DNA of 44,179 bases from JBKEDF01 sp047975325 (GTDB lineage: Bacteria; Pseudomonadota; Alphaproteobacteria; Rhodobacterales; Rhodobacteraceae). The translations under genes were made by a program, and so were the position numbers. Of this stretch, positions 33,214-40,023 are shown in pieces (the stretch's first letter is position 1; the number at the start of each line of letters is the position of its first letter). The stretch covers positions 1 to 44,179 of the forward strand of contig JBKEDF010000012.1 of the NCBI GenBank assembly GCA_047975325.1, given 5' to 3'. The notes below the pieces were generated by a model, which worked only from the letters and a program-made list of their open reading frames with translations, did no database searches and was not told the origin of the DNA.

Positions 33214-33737
33214 AGCCGCGCCGCCTTGAGGTGGCCCACGAAGGTGGAGGCTGCGGTGATGGTCAGCAGCGCCATGGCCGGCAGGATGACCACAAAGCTC
33301 GTCCAGAGCGGGATGCGCAGCACCATGGTCTGTTCACCATCCTCATGCAGATCGATGCCACCATAGTAAAGCCGCCAGAGCAACAAGGCCGCAATCAGCA
33401 CGTAAAACAGATCACCTATCGCTTCCAGCAGGTGATTGGTACGTCCACCGGTTTTCTGGGTAAAGAAATCCACCAGCACATTTCCGCCCCGCAGCTGGCA
33501 CCAGGGAAGGAAACAGAAGATCGCAATCGCGCTGCCATATTGGACCATCTCATAATCACCGGGGATCGGCTTTCCGATGACGGTCCGTAGCACGACGCTG
33601 GCTACGGTGATCAGCATCATCGCCAAGAGGGCGATGCCGCCGATCCCCGCGAAGATGCTGCACAGCGATGAAACCCATGCCGGAACCCTGATCGGATCCG
33701 GCACGGAGGTCGGGGTAGGAGTGTCGTTCGCGGACAT
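33210..33737 (-). CDS. TRAP transporter small permease (DctQ type)
   Basis: A 175-residue four-helix membrane protein. FAGIGGIALLAMMLITVASVVLRTVIGKPIPGDYEMVQYG and FFTQKTGGRTNHLLEAIGDLFYVL are typical of DctQ. The start at 33737 (MSANDTPTPTSVPD) follows GGAGAAGGAC, and a longer frame to 33824 would overlap the dctP-like gene. It lies between the binding-protein and large-permease genes and overlaps the latter (ATGA). Confidence 0.9.
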   Translation of the reverse strand: MSANDTPTPTSVPDPIRVPAWVSSLCSIFAGIGGIALLAMMLITVASVVLRTVIGKPIPGDYEMVQYGSAIAIFCFLPWCQLRGGNVLVDFFTQKTGGRTNHLLEAIGDLFYVLIAALLLWRLYYGGIDLHEDGEQTMVLRIPLWTSFVVILPAMALLTITAASTFVGHLKAARL

Positions 33738-33750
33738 GTCCTTCTCCCGG

Positions 33751-34776
33751 TTATTTGCCTTGCGCCTTGGCCAGCATGGCCCGCGCATCGTCCAGCATGG
33801 CCTGACCTTCCAGCCCTTCGGCATTCATGGATTCGACCCAGGCATTGATCGCTGCCGATCCGGCATCCTTCCATTCGCCCAATTCCTCTTCGGGAATGAC
33901 ATAGACCGTACCGCCGCCATCGATGGCTGCCTGCCGGACGGAAGCTTCGAAATCGTCAAAGGCCTTGCCCGCCAGCGGTGCGAGATTGACACCGGAATTG
34001 TCGTCGATCACCTTTTTCAGATCGTCCGGCAGGTCGTTATAGCTGTCCTCGTTCATCACCAGCGCAAAAACGGAAGTGGACATTCCGCCATTTTCCACGC
34101 CGAATTCGGTGTGGTTCTTGGCAATTTCCTCCAGCCGCAGCGAACCGGAGACTTCCCAGGGCAGTACCGCACTATCGATCACGCCGGTGGCCAGCGCCTG
34201 CGGCAGTTCCGGCACCGGCATGCCAACCGGGGTTGCGCCCATGGCATCCAGAACATCAGTCATTGCACGCGATGGTGTGCGTACTTTCAGCCCGCCCAGA
34301 TCCGCCAGTGTCTTTACTTCCTTGCCCTTGATATGAACCTTGTAGCCGGCGGGTGCGTGCAAGAGCAGCGGATGCACGCCCTTCAGTTCGTCATTGAGAT
34401 ATTTTTCCTGGTAATCCTGCAGGGCCATGGTGGTTTCAGTGGCGGTGCCGGCAAGGAAGGGAAGCTCGAACACTTCCGCCTTTGGGAAACGGCCAGGCGT
34501 ATAGCCCAGAACCGTCCAGACGATATCCACCACGCCGTCACGGGCCTGATTGTATAGCTGCGGCGGTTTGCCGCCCAGTTGCATGGATGGATAAAGCTGC
34601 ACATCAATGCGACCACCCGACTGTTCTTCCACCGTCTTTTCCCAGGGCTCCAGAACACCCTTCTGGATTGGCGCATCGGCCGAAAGGAAGTGGTGCACGC
34701 GCAGCGTCACCTCCTGCGCGGATGCGGTCCCGGCAATCGCCAGGGCGGCGACGCTCGCAAAAAGCATGGATTTCAT
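33751..34776 (-). CDS. TRAP transporter substrate-binding protein (DctP type)
   Basis: A 341-residue periplasmic binding protein. The signal peptide is MKSMLFASVAALAIAGTASA, cut before QEVTLRVHHF. The body carries GGRIDVQLYPSMQLGGKPPQLY and LGGLKVRTPSRAMTDVLDAMGATPVGMPVPEL, where the conserved Arg (VRTP) binds the ligand carboxylate in the family. A perfect ribosome site (CGGAGGAAACGC) precedes the ATG. It sits downstream of pobA on the same strand (160 bp), so an aromatic or similar carboxylic acid is the best guess for its ligand. Confidence 0.93.
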   Translation of the reverse strand: MKSMLFASVAALAIAGTASAQEVTLRVHHFLSADAPIQKGVLEPWEKTVEEQSGGRIDVQLYPSMQLGGKPPQLYNQARDGVVDIVWTVLGYTPGRFPKAEVFELPFLAGTATETTMALQDYQEKYLNDELKGVHPLLLHAPAGYKVHIKGKEVKTLADLGGLKVRTPSRAMTDVLDAMGATPVGMPVPELPQALATGVIDSAVLPWEVSGSLRLEEIAKNHTEFGVENGGMSTSVFALVMNEDSYNDLPDDLKKVIDDNSGVNLAPLAGKAFDDFEASVRQAAIDGGGTVYVIPEEELGEWKDAGSAAINAWVESMNAEGLEGQAMLDDARAMLAKAQGK

Positions 34777-34801
34777 TGCGTTTCCTCCGTTGGTAACATA
34801 G

Positions 34802-34821
34802 CCCGGCTTCCTCTTGCCGGG
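34802..34821 (-). promoter_or_regulatory. Hairpin in the pobA-dctP gap
   Basis: A 6-bp perfect stem CCCGGC/GCCGGG with an 8-nt loop lies about 25 bp upstream of the dctP-like start. On the minus strand no T-run follows. It could modulate expression between pobA and the transporter; weak evidence. Confidence 0.3.
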
Positions 34822-34936
34822 ATCTGGGTTTTCATACTGGTCAGGCACCAGAACGGGCTGTGCCACCCCGAAACTACTCTGCCCGGGATGGCTGCGCCAC
34901 CGGGAAACAGGCCCGGCCCTGAAAATGTAAGTTCGC

Positions 34937-36106
34937 TCAATAAGGCAATCCCACGTAATTCTGTGCAAAGGCCCTTTGCTGGGCCTCGTTATCGCGCAGG
35001 AAGGCGATATCGGCCTGTTGCATCTTGATATCGAATTCCGATTGATCCGGGTAACGGTGCAAAAGTCCGCTGAACCACCAGGAAAACCGTTCCGCCTTCC
35101 AGATCCGGTTCAGCGCCTTTTCAGAATAGCTGTCGATGCCATCGGTCTTGCCATCCTGATAATACTGCATCAGCCCGTGATAGAGATAATACACATCCGA
35201 TGCAGCGGTATTGAGCCCCTTGGCCCCGGTCGGCGGCACAATATGGGCCGCATCGCCACACAGGAACAGCCGGCCCCAACGCATCGGTTCCGTCACGAAG
35301 GACCGCAGGGGTGCAATGGATTTTTCGATCGAGTTCCCCGTGACCAGCTTTTCCGCCGTCTCGGTCGGAATGCGTTTTTTCAATTCCGACCAAAAGGCAT
35401 CATCGGTCCAATCGCCCGGACTGTCGGACAGCGAACACTGGATATAGTAGCGACTAAGATGATCATTGCGCATGGAACAAAGCGCAAAACCCCTTTCGGA
35501 GCTGGAATAGATCAGTTCATGATTGACCGGCGGAGTTTCGGACAGAACCCCAAGCCAGCCGAAGGGATAGAGTTTTTCGTATTCCTTGCGGATCGTCAGC
35601 GGGATCGTGCGACGGCTGACCCCATGAAAGCCATCACAGCCGGCAATGAAATCACAATCGATCCGGCGGGCCTCACCATGGACGGTATAGGTCACATGGG
35701 GCGCGTCACCATCGGCATCATGGATGACCACATCCTCAACTTCGAATTCCGTGGGCGCACCGACCGTCTCACGCGCATCGTAAAGGTCCCGTGTCACCTC
35801 TGTCTGGCCATAGACAACGACCGGCGTACCAATCAGCGCCTTGAAATCGATATGAAAGGATTCATTGCCATAAGCCACCGTGGTCCCGTCATGAACAAAG
35901 CCCTCGCTATGCAGCCGATCTGCGCAGCCCGCCTCTTCCAGCATGTCGACCAGTCCGACTTCCAGGACACCGGCACGGATCCGGCCCAGAACATAATCAC
36001 GGGTCTTGCGTTCCAGCACCACCGCCTCAATCCCACGACGATGCAGAAGCTGCCCCAGCAAAAGCCCCGAAGGCCCACCCCCGATAATTGCGACCTGACA
36101 GCGCAT
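34937..36106 (-). CDS. pobA: 4-Hydroxybenzoate 3-monooxygenase
   Basis: An FAD-dependent flavoprotein that hydroxylates 4-hydroxybenzoate to protocatechuate with NADPH and O2. It has 389 residues, close to the Pseudomonas PobA length. Visible: the FAD loop IIGGGPSGLLLGQLLHRRG (9-14), GRIRAGVLEVGLVDML with the conserved Arg at 44, DFIAGCDGFHGVSRRTIP, FLCGDAAHIVPPTGAKGLN, and the C-terminal QNYVGLPY whose Tyr aligns with the substrate-ionising Tyr of the known enzyme. The ATG at 36106 gives MRCQVAIIGG; an upstream frame start is rejected. It diverges from a PcaQ-like regulator and is followed by a TRAP transporter. No protocatechuate ring-cleavage genes are in the window. Confidence 0.94.
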   Translation of the reverse strand: MRCQVAIIGGGPSGLLLGQLLHRRGIEAVVLERKTRDYVLGRIRAGVLEVGLVDMLEEAGCADRLHSEGFVHDGTTVAYGNESFHIDFKALIGTPVVVYGQTEVTRDLYDARETVGAPTEFEVEDVVIHDADGDAPHVTYTVHGEARRIDCDFIAGCDGFHGVSRRTIPLTIRKEYEKLYPFGWLGVLSETPPVNHELIYSSSERGFALCSMRNDHLSRYYIQCSLSDSPGDWTDDAFWSELKKRIPTETAEKLVTGNSIEKSIAPLRSFVTEPMRWGRLFLCGDAAHIVPPTGAKGLNTAASDVYYLYHGLMQYYQDGKTDGIDSYSEKALNRIWKAERFSWWFSGLLHRYPDQSEFDIKMQQADIAFLRDNEAQQRAFAQNYVGLPY

Positions 36107-36216
36107 TGGATCATTCCTCCCTGAATATTCATCTTCTCCTTCCGGCAAGATCACATATTGAAAAAGACTAGTAAAATGAATTATAGGTGCATTTAATTAT
36201 CAAAATTGGTATATAA
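36107..36216. promoter_or_regulatory. pobA/LysR divergent region with AATTAT repeats
   Basis: This 110-bp gap is strikingly AT-rich for the window. It has two AATTAT copies (36179-36184, 36195-36200) that also form ATTA-N10-TAAT, with a LysR-type T-N11-A (36184/36196). They lie 17 bp upstream of the regulator start. The published PcaQ box (ATAACC-like inverted repeat, from memory) is not obvious. The sites are seen; the role is inferred. Confidence 0.4.
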
Positions 36217-37128
36217 ATGGATCGTCGCATCAAATTCCGCCACTTGCAGGCTTTTGTTGAAATCGTGCGCCTGCGCAGCATGAAACGCGCGGCTGAACGG
36301 CTCCTGCTGACCCAACCAGCCATTTCCCGTACCCTCGCGGAACTGGAGGAAATCCTCGGGGCCAGGCTGCTTGATCGCGGTCGCGGTGGCATCGCGCTGA
36401 CGGCTGAGGGGGAATTCTTTCACGGTTTCGCACAATCGAGCCTTTCAACCCTGGAGCGCGGATTGAGCGGGATTGCCGAATTTGGCAGCGAAGGCGGGTT
36501 GCATCTGCGCGTGGGCGCCTTGCCTTCGGTCGCGGCACGGCTGATCCCGGAAGTGGTGGAAGACCTTGCCAAGGCCGCGCCGGAATTGCGGCTGACCATC
36601 GTGGACGGTCCGCTAAGCCACCTGACAGGGCTCCTGAACCGGGGGGAAATCGACATCCTCCTGGGCCGCCCGGGTGAACCCGAAACCATGCGTGGGGTGA
36701 GTTTCACCCAGCTTTATGTTGAAGATGTCGCTTTTGTAACCCGGCCCGATCATCCGATCCTGGCCGATCCGGATCTGCGCCGCATCGTGGACTGGCCAAT
36801 GATCTACCCACCTGAACGCTCTGCGATCCGCCCCTTCATCCGCCGTCTTCTGGTGGCTCAGGGTGTTCCCCTGCCCCGCCACCGGATCGAAACGGTCTCA
36901 GGTGATTTCGGGCGCGCCTATACCCGTAAAAGCAACGCGATCTGGATTATCTCCTCCGGGGTGGTGGCGCGGGAAATCGAGGAAGGGTTGCTGATCCGTC
37001 TGCCTTTTGACACGCAATTGACCCGGGGTCCGGTTGGCATGATGATGCGTGCCGCCGAACAGGACACGACCGAACGACGATTGTTCTTTCAGTCCGTGCA
37101 ACGCAGCATAACGCGGCTTGGGCTGTAG
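36217..37128 (+). CDS. pcaQ: LysR-family regulator, PcaQ-like
   Basis: A 303-residue LysR regulator. The N-terminus MDRRIKFRHLQAFVEIVRLRSMKRAAERLLLTQPAISRTLAELEE resembles PcaQ, which activates protocatechuate genes in rhizobia and roseobacters and senses carboxymuconate-type intermediates. The effector domain has the IDILLGRPGEPETM segment of that group. It diverges from pobA, its likely target, and could also drive the TRAP genes behind pobA. The symbol is by resemblance and context; CatM/PobR-like function remains possible. Confidence 0.75.
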   Translation: MDRRIKFRHLQAFVEIVRLRSMKRAAERLLLTQPAISRTLAELEEILGARLLDRGRGGIALTAEGEFFHGFAQSSLSTLERGLSGIAEFGSEGGLHLRVGALPSVAARLIPEVVEDLAKAAPELRLTIVDGPLSHLTGLLNRGEIDILLGRPGEPETMRGVSFTQLYVEDVAFVTRPDHPILADPDLRRIVDWPMIYPPERSAIRPFIRRLLVAQGVPLPRHRIETVSGDFGRAYTRKSNAIWIISSGVVAREIEEGLLIRLPFDTQLTRGPVGMMMRAAEQDTTERRLFFQSVQRSITRLGL

Positions 37129-37137
37129 TTTCGTGCC

Positions 37138-37935
37138 TCAGGCCGCTGTTCCGGCACCGCTTTGCAGGAACCGCAGGCCATCGCCATCCAGGATTGCCGC
37201 CGTCAGGCGGCCACTGCGCCAAGCGCCGGTATCAACGGCAATGCACCCTTTTTCGGCCTGGGGCTGTGAGACAATGAAATGGCCATGGGCTATCCACGCC
37301 CCATCCTTTCGCAACCGTTTCCGAAAATCGGAATGCCCCCAAAGCAGTGTTTCTTCGGTCTGGCCTTCAACAGGCTGCGCGGGATCCGCACCGGCATGGC
37401 AGACAGCAAGCGAACCTTCGCGCCAATAAAGCGGGCAGTCAGACAGCCAGGAAATCAGTGCGGAACCCAGTTCTGCGGCAAGGGAGGCCGCCAGCGCCTG
37501 CAGTCGCGTCTCTGCGGTTTGGGCCGCCTCCCCCCGGTTATGGGGTTCCAGGCCCAGGCTGGCCAGGGTTATGTCCCCGCCCGATGCCAGCCACCGTGCC
37601 CCGTTTTGTGCAGGGTCCGCCAGAAAATCCAGCATCATCCGTTCATGATTGCCCATCAGGCACTGGACCATGGCGAAAGGACCGGGACGGGCCGAAAGGC
37701 CAAAGAGCCGCCGCAGGACCGTACCGCTTTCAGGTCCGCGATCAATCATGTCACCTGCAAAGATCAGCCGCATCCGCCCGGCCTGCCCTTGCCTTGAAAG
37801 CTGATCGATAATGTCTTCCAGAAGATCGGCACGACCATGAATATCCCCGATCACGGCAATTGGCGCATCAGGCCGGGGCAAGGACATCCCGGACTGCGCG
37901 GGAAACCATCGTTTCAGGAAAGAGGATATGGCCAT
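37138..37935 (-). CDS. Calcineurin-like metallophosphoesterase (serine/threonine phosphatase type)
   Basis: A 265-residue dimetal phosphoesterase of the PPP-like bacterial group. The metal motifs are GDIHGRADLLEDI (30-42), FAGDMIDRGPESGTV (59-73), CLMGNHERM (92-100) and IAHGHFIVSQP near the end. I use the ATG at 37935 (MAISSFLKRWF); a longer frame to 38007 would overlap the small membrane protein gene. It could act on phosphoproteins or diadenosine tetraphosphate. It follows that membrane-protein gene by 22 bp on the same strand. Confidence 0.9.
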   Translation of the reverse strand: MAISSFLKRWFPAQSGMSLPRPDAPIAVIGDIHGRADLLEDIIDQLSRQGQAGRMRLIFAGDMIDRGPESGTVLRRLFGLSARPGPFAMVQCLMGNHERMMLDFLADPAQNGARWLASGGDITLASLGLEPHNRGEAAQTAETRLQALAASLAAELGSALISWLSDCPLYWREGSLAVCHAGADPAQPVEGQTEETLLWGHSDFRKRLRKDGAWIAHGHFIVSQPQAEKGCIAVDTGAWRSGRLTAAILDGDGLRFLQSGAGTAA

Positions 37936-37957
37936 GCAAACGTCAAAGGGGGCCCTG

Positions 37958-38131
37958 TCAAGGCTGTCTGACCCATTCCATTCTGAGCACGGCAATCGAG
38001 GCACCAATCAGCCCACCCACAAGATAGGCCGCGATGATCTGCAAAGCCTGAAGATCCCCCGCATTCAGAATCACCGCCGCAGCCAGCGAGGCGAAACAAC
38101 CTGCCACTGTCATGATCACGATATTCAGCAT
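37958..38131 (-). CDS. 57-residue putative two-helix membrane protein
   Basis: A short open frame on the minus strand, ATG at 38131 to TGA at 37958. The product has two hydrophobic helices, NIVIMTVAGCFASLAAAVIL and IIAAYLVGGLIGASIAVL, separated by a short NAGDLQAL turn, and ends in EWVRQP. Reading frame and hydrophobicity are clear, but there is no known family and the ribosome site (GGTGG) is modest. It ends 22 bp before the metallophosphatase start and may be translated with it. It could be a small integral membrane protein of the inner membrane. Confidence 0.55.
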   Translation of the reverse strand: MLNIVIMTVAGCFASLAAAVILNAGDLQALQIIAAYLVGGLIGASIAVLRMEWVRQP

Positions 38132-38289
38132 CGGTATTCCACCGGGATCTTACAAACTCGCATCTAGGATGAATTATGTAATCCAGATTCGCGTTAACGC
38201 AAAGCAAAAGGATGCAAGGTCGGCGGAAAACGGCCAATATCGGGCTGCCAATCTAATACCTTTGTATGGAAAAACCCTTGGCTTATGAA

Positions 38290-38307
38290 TGATCTGACAG
38301 TAGATCA
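38290..38307. promoter_or_regulatory. Perfect inverted repeat upstream of GT4 gene
   Basis: TGATCT-N6-AGATCA is a perfect 6-bp inverted repeat 38 bp before the ATG at 38346. It could be a regulator site or, as RNA, a small hairpin in the leader. Sequence observed; function unknown. Confidence 0.35.
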
Positions 38308-38345
38308 CGCTCTGTTATCCCCTAGGCCGCTGGAAAGGTTGGGCC

Positions 38346-39599
38346 ATGCGTTTCGAGTCACTCCGCCGTGTTCTTATTGTCGTTCAAAATCTGCCCGTTC
38401 CGCTGGATCGACGCGTCTGGCTGGAGGCCACATCCCTGACGGAAGCGGGGTATCTCGTTTCGGTGATCTGTCCCATGGGACGCGGATGGACCAAGGCTTA
38501 TGAGGAAATCGACGGGGTCCATATCTATCGCTATCCGGAACCTCCAGAGGCCCATTCAGGCGCCATTGCCTATGCCCGGGAATATCTCTTTTCGCTTTGG
38601 CACATGTTTTCGCAGGCCCGCAGGGTCAGGCGCGAACGCGGGTTCGATGTCATCCATGGCTGCAATCCCCCCGATCTGATCTTCCTGCTCGGGTTGCGTT
38701 ACCGTCTGTCCGGAGTGCGCTATCTTTTCGATCACCACGATGTCTGCCCGGAATTGTTCGAGGCCAAGTTCAACAAACGCGGCCTCCTCTATCAGGTGAT
38801 GCGGATCTGGGAACGCATCACCTTTGCCGCTGCGGATGTTTCGATCGCCACCAATAACAGTTTCCGCCAAATCGCAATTTCCCGCGGCAAGATGAAATCC
38901 GAGGATGTCTTCGTTGTCCGTTCCGCCCCGAAGGTGGAAATCTTCCAGCCCGGCCCGGGCAACCGAGCGTTGCGTCACGGCGCGCAAACGGTCATGGGCT
39001 ATGTTGGCGTCATTGGCCAGCAGGAAGGAATGGATCTTCTGGTTCTCGCTGCGGAACACCTGATTCGCAGGCTTGGCAAGGATGATGTGCATTTCGTCAT
39101 TATCGGCTTCGGCCCGATGCTGGAAGATATGAAAGCCGATGTGGAGGCGCGCGGCCTGACATCCCATTTCACTTTTACCGGCGCGCTTTTTGGCGAGGAA
39201 ATGCTGGCTGCGCTGAACGCGGTGGATATCGGTGTATCACCGGACCCCAAGAATTCGATGAATGACATTTCGACCATGAACAAGGTCATGGAATACATGA
39301 CCCTGGAAAAACCCGTGGTCCAGTTCGACCTGACGGAAGGTTTGGCTTCGGCAAGTGATGCCTCGCTCTATGCGCAATCCAATGACCCATCTGATTTTGC
39401 AGGAAAGATCGCCTGGCTGATCGATCATCCTGAAGAGGCACGCGAGATGGGCATAAAAGGGCGTGCGCGCGTCTTGGAACAGTTGAGCTGGGAACATTCC
39501 GTCCCGCCGCTGCTGAGCGCCTATCACCGCATCTACACCAAATTTCCAAAGATCTTGTCATCGCGGAAATGCTCTGTCGATCCCGGACAACCAACCTGA
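38346..39599 (+). CDS. GT4-family glycosyltransferase
   Basis: A 417-residue GT-B glycosyltransferase. The N-terminal acceptor domain has RVLIVVQNLPVPLDRRVWLEATSLTEAGY and FDHHDVCPELFEAKFNKRG. The C-terminal nucleotide-sugar domain shows YVGVIGQQEGMDLLVLAAEHL, VIIGFGPMLEDMKAD and the MNDISTMNKVMEYMTLEKPVV loop that contains the family's E-x7-E-like segment. It probably builds an exopolysaccharide or capsule from a UDP- or GDP-sugar in the cytoplasm. AAAGG precedes the ATG. It is a single gene here, not in an obvious biosynthetic cluster. Confidence 0.92.
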   Translation: MRFESLRRVLIVVQNLPVPLDRRVWLEATSLTEAGYLVSVICPMGRGWTKAYEEIDGVHIYRYPEPPEAHSGAIAYAREYLFSLWHMFSQARRVRRERGFDVIHGCNPPDLIFLLGLRYRLSGVRYLFDHHDVCPELFEAKFNKRGLLYQVMRIWERITFAAADVSIATNNSFRQIAISRGKMKSEDVFVVRSAPKVEIFQPGPGNRALRHGAQTVMGYVGVIGQQEGMDLLVLAAEHLIRRLGKDDVHFVIIGFGPMLEDMKADVEARGLTSHFTFTGALFGEEMLAALNAVDIGVSPDPKNSMNDISTMNKVMEYMTLEKPVVQFDLTEGLASASDASLYAQSNDPSDFAGKIAWLIDHPEEAREMGIKGRARVLEQLSWEHSVPPLLSAYHRIYTKFPKILSSRKCSVDPGQPT

Positions 39600-40023
39600 G
39601 GCGCCCGGGGAAGCGCTACAGCACCTGTCCGCAGAACAGGGGAACATGTTCACCATGGAGACACAGGGCTGTTTTCAGCAGCCTGTTAGGCGAAATCTTG
39701 CTGAAACCCCGGGTTTGGGGTATAGTTAAACTATTGACACTCCCGTCCAGCCGCATCATTGGCTTGACGCAAGGTTAATTTCGCAACCATCGATATTCCG
39801 AAGCCGCATCGTGGGAGAGGAGGCCCTGGCGGCACAAGGAGGAGGCACGCCCCGGACCTGCCTGTCCGGGGCGTTGTCATCACCAGAAATGCCCCCTACC
39901 CGGCATTGGCAAAAGGTATCGCTATTTGGGCCCTTTATGCGCCAAACCCAATGGCGGAGATAGCCCAGGACCAAGGATGCCGGCATTCTGCCCGGGAATG
40001 GAAACAGCGGCAGAGGTTGGCCG
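39600..40023. other. 424-bp non-coding stretch with foldable segments
   Basis: No gene is visible. It holds an ACAGGGCTG/CAGCCTGT hairpin (39662-39688), an overlapping TTTCAGCA/TGCTGAAA pair, a GAACATGTTC palindrome near 39642, a TTGACA (39734-39739) and a perfect 11-bp stem (see 39847). Purine-rich AGGAGG-like runs between 39812 and 39845 are not followed by a start codon; on the other strand they read CCTCCTC. Possible small RNA locus or a degraded gene. Confidence 0.35.
39847..39874. terminator. Perfect 11-bp stem with 6-nt loop
   Basis: ACGCCCCGGAC (39847-39857) and GTCCGGGGCGT (39864-39874) pair perfectly around CTGCCT. On the plus strand TGTCAT follows, so it is not a classic T-run terminator. 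It may end a small transcript or be part of an RNA element. It lies 149 bp before the DKNYY gene. Confidence 0.5.

Noticed and set aside
39600..40023. SRP RNA, tmRNA or RNase P RNA in the non-coding gap
   Set aside because: Their conserved cores (for example the SRP GGTCAGG/GGAAGCAGC loop) are not present.
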